The notes beneath the pieces were generated by a model that worked only from the letters and a program-made list of their open reading frames with translations, was not told the origin of the DNA and searched no databases. Source: JAPPHA01 sp965242975 (GTDB lineage Bacteria; Pseudomonadota; Alphaproteobacteria; Rhodobacterales; Rhodobacteraceae). Taken from it: a stretch of 64,000 nt of DNA. Location of the stretch: NCBI GenBank assembly GCA_965242975.1, contig CBDETS010000007.1, positions 4,030,001 to 4,094,000 of the forward strand, given 5' to 3'. A program made the position numbers and the translations under genes. Of this stretch, positions 55,071 through 64,000 are shown piece after piece (the stretch's first letter is position 1; every line of letters begins with the position of its first letter).

Positions 55071-55229
55071 GCGGCCCGTACAGGGCCTCTCTGCCGCAAG
55101 CACCAGGGATTATGTCGATAACTTGACGGCACGATCACGCCGCCAGCTTTCGATCGACTTCACGGGTCACAGGGATGACCGCCGCCAGACCGCAACCCAT
55201 GACAATTCAGGCAATTCGTGTCATGCGCG

Positions 55230-55262
55230 TGTGACGGACGTGTGACGGACGTGTGACGGGTG
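55230..55262 (+). repeat. Short tandem repeat, three 11-bp units
   Basis: TGTGACGGACG repeated three times (the last unit differs at two positions). It lies in the gap between the Sel1 relic and the glycosylase gene; no function evident. Confidence 0.7.
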
Positions 55263-55338
55263 AGGTGGTTTCCCGCCACCAAACGAACCTCGCACCGAAG
55301 GCCCGACCGCGTGAGTGAGACTATCACGCACCGCAACA

Positions 55339-55947
55339 TTATCTACCGCTTTTCGCCTGACTCACCTGCGGTATCGGGGGCGGTCCTGATGGCGGAAATC
55401 GACCCCGGTTCCGGCTTGTTTCTCCACCACCCACGATGTCTCTTACAAGCCGTGCGCAGTCATGCCATGGACCGGACATCCAGTGAGCGTTGGCTCCGGA
55501 GGTCGAGGTCGCCACGAACAGGATTGTCGTACCGATACGTTCTTCATGACAGCCATAAGGAAGTCTCCCGGTCGGCACACCGAAATATCTCGCCGCCGCG
55601 TTCTTGCCGTTAAACACCAGAACGCGGGGTTGCGCGGTTTCTATCTTCTCCTGGAACCCTGCAATGTCATAGTCTCCGTCTCGAAGCGCGGCATCACGAC
55701 CACTTGAATGCTTGACAATATCGGTTAGGCCGATGCCGAAGTCCGGCAACATCCGAAATTCTTCAGGAGCCAGTTGACGCGGCGTCAATCCGACTTCCTC
55801 CAGAATTCGCCAGAACCTGTTCCGACCATCAACATAATACGCCCCGGCCGCAGCGGACCGACCTCCGGCAGCTGTGCCACAGACCACCAGGTCGAGGCCC
55901 CGCTTCAAGACATCGGGAAGAACACCGTGGCAAGAATACCCTTGCAT
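55339..55947 (-). CDS. mug: Mismatch-specific uracil-DNA glycosylase (MUG/UDG superfamily)
   Basis: 202 residues. LVVCGTAAGGRSAAAGAYY and RNRFWRILEEVGLTPRQL match the MUG family N-terminal block, GIGLTDIVK follows, and VFNGKNAA corresponds to the later substrate-binding segment. Removes U or T mispaired with G. Its ATG shares a base with the stop of the upstream gene (TGATG), so expression is coupled to the secreted-protein gene. Confidence 0.83.
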   Translation of the reverse strand: MQGYSCHGVLPDVLKRGLDLVVCGTAAGGRSAAAGAYYVDGRNRFWRILEEVGLTPRQLAPEEFRMLPDFGIGLTDIVKHSSGRDAALRDGDYDIAGFQEKIETAQPRVLVFNGKNAAARYFGVPTGRLPYGCHEERIGTTILFVATSTSGANAHWMSGPWHDCARLVRDIVGGGETSRNRGRFPPSGPPPIPQVSQAKSGR

Positions 55948-56393
55948 CAGCAGCAGTTCTTGTGAACGACGATCCCGGATACTTTTCCATCGCGGTCAAT
56001 GAGAAACACGATCTGCCAACTGTCCTCTGCCACGGTCTTCGCGGGTTCAATCAAATACGTAGGGATAAACTCGGTGATGTAGTAGCCGGTAGGATTTCCG
56101 AAGAGCGGCCTGACCTCCAGACGGTGCATTCCGACATAGTCATCCTGGGTCTTGAGAAGCGAGCAAGCCATGGCGGCACGCGTGGCTTCGTCCTCTCCCG
56201 CGGCCCGAAACGCTGCAATGTCGAGTGGCCGCTCCCCCCACCTCTGACAGACTTCCTTGACGCTCAGGTAGTCTGAACTCGAGAGGGGCAATGACAACAA
56301 GAACGAAGGCGTCCCGGCGGCTGCAAATGGAAGCGACAGGACGAGACCGCTGAAAACAGCAGTCCTCGCAACCCTGCTTACAGTTGACTTCAT
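55947..56393 (-). CDS. Hypothetical exported protein
   Basis: 148 residues with a clear signal peptide (MKSTVSRVARTAVFSGLVLS, then AAAG). Short mature domain with VKEVCQRWGE and a C-terminal ...KVSGIVVHKNCC; the two terminal cysteines are unusual. ATG at 56393 with GGGAG upstream; the frame runs back to 56528 without support. No family recognised. Confidence 0.6.
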   Translation of the reverse strand: MKSTVSRVARTAVFSGLVLSLPFAAAGTPSFLLSLPLSSSDYLSVKEVCQRWGERPLDIAAFRAAGEDEATRAAMACSLLKTQDDYVGMHRLEVRPLFGNPTGYYITEFIPTYLIEPAKTVAEDSWQIVFLIDRDGKVSGIVVHKNCC

Positions 56394-56665
56394 GGTAAAC
56401 TCCCGTCTCGCGGCCCTGGCGCGGTCAGGTGATTGGCCTACTTCCTGGCGGCGGTCTCCGCCATCAGCTCGTCGAATTCCTCGCGGCCAAACCGGCATAT
56501 GCGGTCGAGCGCCGCCACGCAGAATCATGTGCCGTGGGGCCTGTCCGGAGTCGATGTGACGTCACCTCACGTGGAAAAAGGCACAACGGTGAAATGCGAA
56601 AGACAGTCGCGTCAAACCCGCGTGCCGTCAAAAAACAGAACAGATTCACCCTGACGAAACCCCAA

Positions 56666-57050
56666 TTACCGCCCTTGGATTTGCGCATGTAATTCACGAT
56701 AGCGATTTTGGGCGGCAGCGATCTGATCACAGGTCATGTGAGCGCGAATATTCTCTCTTTGCGTGGTGGCCAATTCATTACCTTGCGCCGCGGAGAGATT
56801 AAGCCAAGCATAGGCTTGCACGTAGTCCTGAGGCACGCCCCTGCCAGCGATGCACATCAACCCCAAGCTGGTTTGGGCGGCGGCATACCCTTGTTCCGCC
56901 GCCTTGCGATACCAGGCAACGGCTTCGCGGTCGTCCTTGGGCACACCTCGGCCGTTCTCGTACACGATCCCCAGGTTGTACTGCGCTTCGACATCGCCTT
57001 GTTCGGCTTTCCGTATATACCAGATGACGGGTACTCGGCTGTGGTACTCA
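56666..57050 (-). pseudogene. Truncated Sel1-repeat protein
   Basis: Sel1 repeats are clear: GDVEAQYNLGIVYENGRGVP, then DREAVAWYRKAAEQGYAAAQ, then CIAGRGVPQDYVQAYAWLNL. The first repeat is open upstream without a start and merges into unrelated sequence near the Abi gene, so the 5' end is lost. A GTG at 56965 could give a 99-residue product. Confidence 0.65.
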
Positions 57051-57114
57051 ATCCATGTTCGAGTATGAAGTGAAATCCATCCGATAACCCGGAGAATATC
57101 ATTGTGGCGGGCAA

Positions 57115-57690
57115 TCAGGTCATGAAAAAAATCGGTTCGTGATGAGCGATACGGTTCCGTAAGTTTCGCAACTCATTCAGAGATTGGTAAACTTGATTGC
57201 GGGTGAGTACCTGTTGATTGGGGAAAGCTCTGCGTAAAGCCGGCCGCCATAGTGTCATCTCATAATCCCGTCGGCCCGGCTGCCCTCTAACGATGGCACC
57301 GCCTCGATGGAAAAGAGAAGTCCAGAAGCCGAATGAAAGCACGGCCACTATGTTGGATGGAGTTACTTGCTGCCCATCACGTGTGAGCTTTGTTTTAGCA
57401 GCGGAAATTCTCCCAATAGCGCCGTTGTCGAGGCCTGATCTGGGATTGTCAAACCACGTGGGGCCGTATTGCGCAGAAAGTTGATCATGCACAGCGTTGC
57501 GCAAAGCCACTTCGAGGCCCTGTAGTGGTTCATAGAAAGCAGCACTGATCGCTGTGTTCCAAGTATAGAGTTGCATTGCTTCCGTCGAATCTTGTCGTGC
57601 TGCATTGAGATAAGTTCTCAAGCGTTCCCTTGAGATAAACGTCTCTAACTCGGCGAGGATATTATTTGTATAAGGGTAGGGGGGTAACAT
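57115..57690 (-). CDS. Abi_2-family abortive infection-like protein, probably C-terminally truncated
   Basis: 191 residues. VALRNAVHDQL and LRNLRNRIAHHEPIF (with R-N-R-I-A-H, an R-x4-H HEPN-like motif) are the family signature. The frame ends five residues after it, while relatives continue for another 20-40 residues, so the 3' end appears cut at the junction with the Sel1 remnant. Lower GC than the backbone indicates transfer. Confidence 0.72.
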   Translation of the reverse strand: MLPPYPYTNNILAELETFISRERLRTYLNAARQDSTEAMQLYTWNTAISAAFYEPLQGLEVALRNAVHDQLSAQYGPTWFDNPRSGLDNGAIGRISAAKTKLTRDGQQVTPSNIVAVLSFGFWTSLFHRGGAIVRGQPGRRDYEMTLWRPALRRAFPNQQVLTRNQVYQSLNELRNLRNRIAHHEPIFFMT

Positions 57691-57989
57691 AGTAATTAAC
57701 GTAAGGGTTGACGTAGTGAATAATATCCGTCATATGTGTTCCGTACACCCCGGATCCGCCTCTGCCAACCATGGTATGCGGCCGGGGTAAAGTTTTTTGG
57801 TCTGACAACCAATGTATAGAACATTGTTCTGACGTCCGTTCCGACCTGAAAAACACCGTTGCTGGCGATATCAGATCACCTAAACAAATCAAACCAGAGC
57901 ACACCCTGATAACAGGTGCTCTACCGTTGGGATTCAGCTGCAGGATTGGGTGGGCTGCGTTTTGGATTGCCGCCAGTGCCGCATAGAGC
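57691..57989. other. AT-rich intergenic stretch
   Basis: About 300 bp, AT-richer than the surroundings, upstream of the Abi-like gene. I see no gene, iteron or RNA. Confidence 0.4.
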
Positions 57990-58455
57990 GCCGTCGTCTT
58001 GCCGATCCCGCGCCGCGCCGCAGCTTCGCGCACTGTCAGGCCGTTGTCCGACGAGCCCACGCGGGTCTGGGCGATCTTGGCCGGCGTGACCACCGGCTTG
58101 AGGTTGCGCTGGAACTGGACGAGGGTGCCGAAGATGTGAAACATCAGGGTGCTACCGGCGGTGGTGGTGTCGATCCCCTCGGTGAGGGAGCGGAACCCGA
58201 CCCCCTGCCCTCGAAGGACTGCACCGTCTCGATCAGGCGCGGCATGGAGCGGCCTAGGCGGTCCAGCTCCCAGACGACCAGCGTGTCGCCGTCGCGGAGT
58301 CAGGCCACCGCCCCGTCCAGACCCAGCTGTGCGGCTTTGGTGCCGCCGACACAGTCTTCGAAGACCTTCCCGTTTCCGGCCTTCCGGAGTGCGTCCAGCT
58401 GCGGATGGAGGCTCTGCCCGGGCGTCGAGACGCAGGCGTATCGTACACGTGCCAT
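57990..58455 (-). pseudogene. Serine recombinase (Tn3-resolvase type) relic
   Basis: From the ATG at 58455 the frame reads ARVRYACVSTPGQSLHPQLD, then a stop, then LVVWELDRLGRSMPRLIE, as in resolvase/invertase N-terminal domains. A frameshift leads to GVGFRSLTEGIDTTTAGS and, after deletion, an HTH-like end (REAAARRGIGKTTALYAAL). At least one stop and one frameshift: non-functional. Confidence 0.82.
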
Positions 58456-58479
58456 GATTGTCCTGCTCGTCCGTTTTCT

Positions 58480-58524
58480 TGTCCGAAATCAACCTGTCCG
58501 AAATCAACCTGTCCGGAATCGCGT
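58480..58524 (+). repeat. Three 15-bp direct repeats upstream of the resolvase relic
   Basis: CTGTCCGAAATCAAC repeated at 58480 (TTGTCC variant), 58495 and 58510 (GGAATCGCG variant). Placed where a resolvase would bind (res-like). Confidence 0.6.
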
Positions 58525-58667
58525 TGTCAATCCGGGTTGCCGGACAGTTTTCCGGCTGTCCGTCAAACGGCCGAGACCGTGTGAAAACCACCCCTTTCAT
58601 TATCGACAGCTGCATCTGTGGTCCTTCGGACAGCAGCGTTAAACTTTGCGAAACGGAGTATCTTTGA

Positions 58668-61172
58668 TTGCCCAATAGTTACCGTGCGGCATGTTTCCTG
58701 CGAGTGCTTGACAGCGGTATTGGTGGACACGTACCTCCTGTTGCAATGAGCCAAGCCGATACAATCAGGGAGTACGCCCTTACTCATTTCGTGGGAACGG
58801 CGCGGCATGAAGGACGGAGCACGGTCACAATCCGAGCTGGCGATGTATGCGACCAAATGATTCGGAAAAAACTCTTGCCGTCTGGACGTGTGCCGAATGT
58901 TTGCAATGCGCTCAGAGGCAACAAGTTTCAGGAACTTGCAGGCCTGCGGCTATTGGAGCGCACCGGTCCACCCGAGGGCAAGACGGCAGAATTTCATTAT
59001 GCTGTGATCGATACCGTTAGGCGAAATAATATGACCTTAACCCGTCAATTCAACGACAGCCCGATCGAGACACCGGACGACGACATATACGGATTCGCGC
59101 CTTTCGCGAAGTCGATTGCGAAAACCATGTCGTCGCTTGAAGCACCACTCGGAACAACCATTGCCCTACATGGCGCGTGGGGTTCTGGAAAAAGCAGCTT
59201 TATCAATCTCCTTCGCCATGAACTCAACACGGCGAACAGCGCATCGCTAGTGATATCAGAATTCAAGTGCTGGTGGTTTCGCGGTGAGGAAGCCTTGGCA
59301 CTGGCGTTTCTGCAGAACCTCCACGCGGTGTTACAAAAGACCTTCAAGGACAAAGCCAAGGACCTGATCCCCAAGCTGGGTCGAGGTGTGCTGCAGGCGG
59401 GGCCAGTGATCGGTTCTGCAATCGCGACTACGTCACTAAGTCCCCTCTCAGGTCTTTTCAATGCGTCGGCTGACTTGGCAGGACGGCTCTTCCCCGGGGA
59501 TGATCCGCTAGATCAAACGTTCAACAGTTTGAAGACGTTGCTAACCGACGAGGACCGTCGGTTCCTGATTATCATCGATGATATTGACAGACTGGCTCCG
59601 GATGAAGCGCTCGCGGTATTCCGAATTGTTAAGTCCTTTGGTCAACTGCCAAACGTTATATATTTGCTGGCGTTTGACCGGGTGTTTGCTGAGGAGGCAG
59701 TAAAGAAGCGATATCCGTCAGAAGGGCCACACTTCCTCGAAAAAATAATCCAGGCGAGTTTCGAACTACCAATTCCGCTTCGAACGGATCTCAATCAAGC
59801 GGTACTGAAATCCATTGAAGAAACATGCGGCCCGCCACCGGATGAGGGGCGACTTCAGCAGGTAGGGAACATGTTTCATCAGGTTGTCGTGCCATACCTG
59901 AGGACTCCGCGCGATGCGGCACGATTCCGGAATGCCATCACCATAACTTGGCCGGCAATCGCAAACGAGATCAACATTGCAGATTTCATTGCCCTCGAGA
60001 CACTGAGATTGTTCGAACCCACGGCATTTCTCGCCATTCGAACCAACAAGCCGAGTTTATGTGGTTTAGGAGACCCAGGTCTATCAGCGAACAACGGAAC
60101 GGATGACCCGTTTGAGCCCTTCCTTGCCGGCGTTGACAGCAAACTCCACCAGGTGGTCAAGGATGCATTGCAGCATCTTTTTCCTAGTCTTGAGGAAGTG
60201 GAATACACTAGCGACTTCAAAGCAGAATGGAATTCGGAACGCCGGGTTTGCGTCGAGACACATTTCGACACCTATTTCAGATTGCACCTGGGTGATGAAG
60301 CTCTATCGATCAGGAAAATCAACTCGCTTGTCGAAAAAGCGGATGACCAGCAGCTTGTTCGATCCACATTCCGTGAAGCAGCAAGACGCCAGCGGAAAAA
60401 CGGCACGTCCATGGTGCCGGTGTATCTTGATGAATTGATTGATCACGCATCGCGCATCAAAAAAACAAGCGTCGAGCTATTGCTTGCTGCTTTGTTTGAG
60501 ATTCATGACGATATCGACCTCGAAATTGATGTGTCGAGAGGTTTCATGCCTCACGAGTCAACGACTCTCCGTTATCACCGGCTGGTTCGGAAATTGACGG
60601 AGGGCCGATTTACAATTGACGAACGAACAGAGCTTCTCCTGTCCGCCACGAATAGTGCCTGTCTAGGTTGGCTCGTGAAATTTGCCGCAACGGCTAAAAA
60701 TGACTACCGCGAAAGAAAGGAAGGACACAGGAAGGAAAAGGATTGTTTGGTTCGGAAAGATGCGGTGGCCGATTTGACCGACCAGGCGCTTGTGGCGATC
60801 TGGAAAGCAGCGACAGATGATCAATTGCTTCATCACAAGGATCTTATTTTCATTCTGTACAGGTGGTCGGAATTTCGGGATGTTCGACCGGACGAAATTT
60901 CCGAAGTACGGGTCTGGACTGACCAGCTGTTAGACGACGATCAGGCACTGGTCGTTTTGGCGCAGCGAATGATGAGTGAGTCTTGGTCGGGTAGTTTTGG
61001 GGATAGTGTAGCAATGCGAGAAGATAGCCTTCGGCTCGTAGAGGATCCGAAAATTATCGACATTGAGAAACTCATTGGGCGTATTAAAGAGCTTCAGGAA
61101 GCAGCCACGTTGGATCATGAGGATCAGAAACATGTAGATAAGTTTCTTTCTGCTCTCAATCGGGAGGAGTAA
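58668..61172 (+). CDS. KAP-family P-loop NTPase with N-terminal winged-helix-like domain
   Basis: 834 residues from a TTG at 58668 (GGAG 9 bp upstream); an ATG at 58746 is the alternative. Residues about 30-115 look like a helical DNA-binding-type domain (RAGDVCDQMIRKK ... NVCNALRG). Next comes the KAP NTPase: Walker A HGAWGSGKSSF near residue 170, a hydrophobic insert (IGSAIATTSLSPLSGLF) and Walker B FLIIIDDIDRL near residue 303. VIYLLAFDR and a sensor-like LRTPRDAARF follow. KAP NTPases are sporadic, often membrane-linked and found in phage-defence contexts. The last 350 residues are unrecognised. Low GC, stand-alone gene. Confidence 0.82.
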   Translation: MPNSYRAACFLRVLDSGIGGHVPPVAMSQADTIREYALTHFVGTARHEGRSTVTIRAGDVCDQMIRKKLLPSGRVPNVCNALRGNKFQELAGLRLLERTGPPEGKTAEFHYAVIDTVRRNNMTLTRQFNDSPIETPDDDIYGFAPFAKSIAKTMSSLEAPLGTTIALHGAWGSGKSSFINLLRHELNTANSASLVISEFKCWWFRGEEALALAFLQNLHAVLQKTFKDKAKDLIPKLGRGVLQAGPVIGSAIATTSLSPLSGLFNASADLAGRLFPGDDPLDQTFNSLKTLLTDEDRRFLIIIDDIDRLAPDEALAVFRIVKSFGQLPNVIYLLAFDRVFAEEAVKKRYPSEGPHFLEKIIQASFELPIPLRTDLNQAVLKSIEETCGPPPDEGRLQQVGNMFHQVVVPYLRTPRDAARFRNAITITWPAIANEINIADFIALETLRLFEPTAFLAIRTNKPSLCGLGDPGLSANNGTDDPFEPFLAGVDSKLHQVVKDALQHLFPSLEEVEYTSDFKAEWNSERRVCVETHFDTYFRLHLGDEALSIRKINSLVEKADDQQLVRSTFREAARRQRKNGTSMVPVYLDELIDHASRIKKTSVELLLAALFEIHDDIDLEIDVSRGFMPHESTTLRYHRLVRKLTEGRFTIDERTELLLSATNSACLGWLVKFAATAKNDYRERKEGHRKEKDCLVRKDAVADLTDQALVAIWKAATDDQLLHHKDLIFILYRWSEFRDVRPDEISEVRVWTDQLLDDDQALVVLAQRMMSESWSGSFGDSVAMREDSLRLVEDPKIIDIEKLIGRIKELQEAATLDHEDQKHVDKFLSALNREE

Positions 61173-61325
61173 ACCAGAATCGTTCGTTTCTGTGCGTTTC
61201 GAATTGCCAAAAAATATGAAATCAACTTGTTTCCACCTTCTCCCTTGCCTTCCTCTCCTGAGCCTAACATAACGGCGTTTATGTAAGGCCAACACCAAAC
61301 CCAGAGCAACAGGACACGGCAACCA

Positions 61326-61910
61326 TGGACATCGTTCGCAAGACCGGAATCCCGGCACCGCCGGAGTCCACCGTCCCGGGGGCGCGGCGGCGATCTCGGT
61401 GCAGGTCGTCGGCCGCGGACCCGAAGCACGGGAAACCTGGCTCGAGTTCTATGCCGCGCAGATCCACAACCCGAACACCCGCGCGGCCTACGCCCGGGTA
61501 GCCTACCGGCTGTTCGGCTGGCTCGCCGAACACGGTATCCTGGACGTCCGGGAAATCCGTTCGGTCCACATTGCCGCCTGGCTGGAATCCCGCATGCGTG
61601 AGGCCTCGCGCCCGACCGTCAAGCAGGAGCTCGCCGTCATCCGTCGCCTCTTCGACTGGCTGACCGTCCGCCAGGTGGTGCCGATCACGCCCGCGGCCGC
61701 GGTGCGCGGGCAGAATCATTCCGTCCGGCGCGGCAAGACCCCGGTTCTCTCCACCGCCGAGTGCCGGCGCTTCCTGCGCGGGTCTCCGCCGCGCTCGCCA
61801 TGAACGTGAAGGACGTCTTCCGCATGGAGAGCCGGTTCTGGCTGCGCCTCGGTGATCGGCTGTTCCGCGCCTTGTTGGTTGTCGCGAAGATCCCGATCTA
61901 CAAGCCCTGA
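61326..61910 (+). pseudogene. Phage-type tyrosine integrase relic
   Basis: Starts MDIVRKTGIPAPPES, shifts frame near 61390, continues as an integrase core-binding domain (NPNTRAAYARVAYRLFGWL ... VKQELAVIRRLFDWL). It then loses most of the catalytic domain; a short piece (MNVKDVFRMESRFWLRL) corresponds to a later integrase segment. Frameshift plus deletion: inactive. It may be what remains of the island's own integrase. Confidence 0.78.
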
Positions 61911-62010
61911 TCTTTACGCAATGGATCAAGCAGTTGAATGTCGAAACGAGCGAAATCCCTGACATTCCATGACGCCAGAATCAACCCACGCTGAATCGCG
62001 GCACGATCCA
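61898..62010 (-). pseudogene. PIN-domain (VapC-type) toxin 3' remnant
   Basis: The frame ends RGLILASWNVRDFARFDIQL then LDPLRKDQGL, the C-terminal block of VapC PIN toxins (T-x-N-x-x-D-F). The upstream part is missing. Confidence 0.6.
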
Positions 62011-62459
62011 GCTGTCGGCTCAGGCGGGAGGGCGACCAGCGCGGTCGCCACCGCCCATTTGGGCGTCCACAGGCCGTAGCCGTATGGACGTTGACAGGGC
62101 GCGCGCCTCGAATTGCCGAACAAGGTCCAGCCCGATCCAACTCTCGAATTGTTCGCGACGCCCGTGTTCCCAGACTTTTCGAGCGCCTTGTTCTCTCCGA
62201 CTTCATTGCATTTCACATGATCCGGCAACGTAACCGGAATGTGGAGTTTGGCCATCGACAGCGCCAAGTACACACACGTCGGCGGCGTGGTCTGCGGAAC
62301 GCGTGCCGATCGGTTTCTCCGGTGTACGTGTCCGGAACCGGGCTCAGGCCGAAACTTACGGTGGTTTTTGCGGCTGCAGTCCGGAAGGTTAAGGGCCAAA
62401 CGACCATATCGGTTTTGCGATCTGTGGATGAGCATGGCCGATGTGCTTTCCGATCTTGG
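62011..62459. other. Right boundary of the island, non-coding
   Basis: 450 bp with no supportable gene between the PIN relic and the lyase gene. No tRNA or attachment repeat recognised. Confidence 0.4.
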
Positions 62460-63971
62460 TCAGGCACCTGATCGTTCAGTGCGATCTTCAAGCAAGACCT
62501 GTTGTGCCACGGCTTCGATCACCTCCGCGGCCTCTCCTATGTCTTCGGAAAGTGACCGGTCGTTGTCGAGCGGAGCAATCCGGTTTCGGATGTTCCTGTG
62601 AATGCGGCCGGCAAGCGGGCCCATTGTCGAAGGCTTCCGAAGATCCAATGCCTGCGCTCCGACCAGGGCCTCAAGTCCAGACAATAGACGAAACACTTCT
62701 GCCTGCTCGATGAGCTTTCCGGCCGCCAATGGTGTCAGGACGGCCATGTCCTCGACGCCCTCGGAAACGGTGACCTGATCAAGAATGACCGGCTCAGCCA
62801 GGTGCCGTATGCGCACCGCCAGGGCAAAGGCAGTCTTCTGCAATGGTGCCATTCCGGCGGAGTCGCCTCCGACCGGAGACAGGAAACGGGGAAGCCCGGA
62901 GGTTGCCGGAGACATCATTCTCTGTATCCGTTGCCCGGCGCCGCCGGCGATCATCGACAGGGTCTGAGACAGCGCTTCGAGACCCAGTGCCAGCGCAGGT
63001 GACTGGAAATTTGGGGTCGACAGGAGGCAACCATCAGACATGACGACAGGGCTGTCCGAGACGCTGTTCAGGGCGGTTTCGACGAGATTCCCGACATGAT
63101 CCAGGCCCTGAAACCCGACGCCTGTTACCTGGGCCGCACTCCGGAAACTGATCGGGTCCTGAATGCGGCGCGGAAGATCCGAGGCTTCACCGAGCGCATT
63201 CCGGAACCATCGGGCCGCACGGGCATAACCCGGGGCCGGGCACAGTGCGACGATTTCCGGGTCAAGGATGTTCCGGTTCGCGGCGAATCCTTCGAACGAC
63301 AGGACGATGGCACATCGGTTCATGGCCATGTTCAGAGCGAAGCCGTCAACCGCGAACGCAGACAGGGCTGTCGTCAGAGCCGAGTGATTGGCGAGAACCA
63401 TGGCGTCGCCGGGCGCGAGGTCCGGCGGACGCAATCCGGCGTCATCGAAAGCCGCAACCGCTGCGGTCTTCGTTCCGCGCCGCCAAAGTTCGCCTTCGCC
63501 GACAAGGGCGAGGCCGAAATGGGCGTTCTGTACCAGATCACCGGCTCCAATAGACCCGGTTTCCGGCATGACGGGCGCGAGACCCGCATTGAATACGGCG
63601 ATCAGGTGATCGAGGAGTGCCGGCGAAATTCCGCTCGCCCCTCGTCCTGCGCTGAGAACCCGGGCCAGCAAGACTCCTCGGCACACCTTCTCTGGCAAGG
63701 GGTCGCCGACAGCAGCGGCGCGCCCACGGAGAATTCGGAGCTGGAACCCGGGTATTTCACCCGGGATGATCCGGTGCGAAAGATTGGAACCCAACCCCGT
63801 GTTCAAACCGTAAACAGGCTGGTCTCCGGCCGCGTGGTCCAGAACAATCGAATGTTCTCGCCCGATCTGCACCCGGGCGTCCGGAGTCAGGCGGAGAGTG
63901 CCCCCCCTTGCGGCGGTCGCGATGAATTCATGACGTGAAAACGGCTTGGATCCCTGGCCGACGGAGATCAT
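62460..63971 (-). CDS. Histidine/phenylalanine ammonia-lyase superfamily protein with altered MIO triad
   Basis: 503 residues, normal length for the HAL/PAL family. VYGLNTGLGSNLSHRI, FQLRILRGRAAAVGDPLP and NFQSPALALGLEALSQTL are family blocks. In active enzymes an internal Ala-Ser-Gly (GSVGASGDLAPLAH) cyclises to the MIO electrophile. Here the site reads GSIGAGDLVQNAH, with the serine absent; the DNA confirms GGA GCC GGT GAT. Normal MIO formation therefore seems impossible, and the enzyme may do different chemistry. The start overlaps an upstream stop (TGATG). Confidence 0.85.
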   Translation of the reverse strand: MISVGQGSKPFSRHEFIATAARGGTLRLTPDARVQIGREHSIVLDHAAGDQPVYGLNTGLGSNLSHRIIPGEIPGFQLRILRGRAAAVGDPLPEKVCRGVLLARVLSAGRGASGISPALLDHLIAVFNAGLAPVMPETGSIGAGDLVQNAHFGLALVGEGELWRRGTKTAAVAAFDDAGLRPPDLAPGDAMVLANHSALTTALSAFAVDGFALNMAMNRCAIVLSFEGFAANRNILDPEIVALCPAPGYARAARWFRNALGEASDLPRRIQDPISFRSAAQVTGVGFQGLDHVGNLVETALNSVSDSPVVMSDGCLLSTPNFQSPALALGLEALSQTLSMIAGGAGQRIQRMMSPATSGLPRFLSPVGGDSAGMAPLQKTAFALAVRIRHLAEPVILDQVTVSEGVEDMAVLTPLAAGKLIEQAEVFRLLSGLEALVGAQALDLRKPSTMGPLAGRIHRNIRNRIAPLDNDRSLSEDIGEAAEVIEAVAQQVLLEDRTERSGA

Positions 63972-64000
63972 CAGTGGAACAGAAGCCGTTGGCCAAGACC
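63971..64000 (-). CDS. 3' end of an upstream gene (partial)
   Basis: The last nine codons (GLGQRLLFH) and TGA stop of a frame entering from beyond the window, sharing one base with the lyase ATG. Too short to identify; reported because the TGATG overlap suggests an operon. Confidence 0.35.
   Translation of the reverse strand, partial: GLGQRLLFH

Noticed and set aside
1..64000. tRNA, rRNA or CRISPR array
   Set aside because: No cloverleaf-like sequence, rRNA segment or regularly spaced repeat array was seen. Short tandem repeats at 26205 and 55230 are too few and too short.

Overview
The window is GC-rich alphaproteobacterial chromosomal DNA (a Rhodospirillales-like gene set is my inference). 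It has a conserved housekeeping backbone at about 1-25.6 kb, a large accessory island at about 25.6-62.4 kb, and what looks like chromosomal metabolism again at the right edge (aromatic amino acid lyase homologue, 62.5-64 kb). Evidence for the clade is gene order: fxsA divergent from a Tim44-like gene and an Smr gene; tsaE-amgK-murU-addB-addA-trxA in one tight run; hemW-rdgB-rph divergent from hrcA-grpE; then mutS.

Backbone, 1-25.6 kb: membrane quality control and envelope genes, tRNA t6A modification, cell-wall sugar salvage, AddAB double-strand break repair, thioredoxin, a complete TRAP transporter (dctPQM), a FAD amine/D-amino-acid oxidoreductase, an Asp/Glu racemase-family protein, HemW, nucleotide pool cleaning, RNase PH, heat-shock regulation and mismatch repair. 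Neighbouring genes commonly overlap by 4 bp.

Island, 25.6-62.4 kb: it is rich in toxin-antitoxin and defence-like genes: RES/Xre, MNT/HEPN, a HigB/HigA-type pair, an AbiGi-like gene, a PLD-nuclease-like protein, PemK, an AlbA_2 protein, an Abi_2 protein and a KAP NTPase. It also holds a mobilisation module (MobC-like gene, candidate oriT, TraA relaxase) and relics of a resolvase, an integrase, a PIN toxin and Sel1 proteins. A 27-bp direct repeat resembling a dif/XerCD site brackets the HigBA-like pair and the AbiGi-like gene.

The centrepiece is a nested mobile element at 39,762-52,834. An IS66-type transposon, with terminal inverted repeats starting GTAACCGTTCGG and a perfect 8-bp target duplication GTCGCCTA, splits a HEPN-like gene in frame. 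Its transposase gene is interrupted by a RIT element (three overlapping tyrosine recombinases). The third recombinase gene of that RIT is interrupted by a second RIT, which has 87-bp inverted repeats and a 6-bp target duplication. The second gene of the IS66 element, a DruA/DUF4338 homologue, is interrupted by a group II intron with its own reverse transcriptase. Removing each layer on paper restores uninterrupted reading frames for the HEPN-like gene, outer ritC and druA, which is strong internal evidence for the order of events.

Functions are assigned from motifs and gene order read by eye. No database search was run, so family names for short or divergent proteins are provisional.
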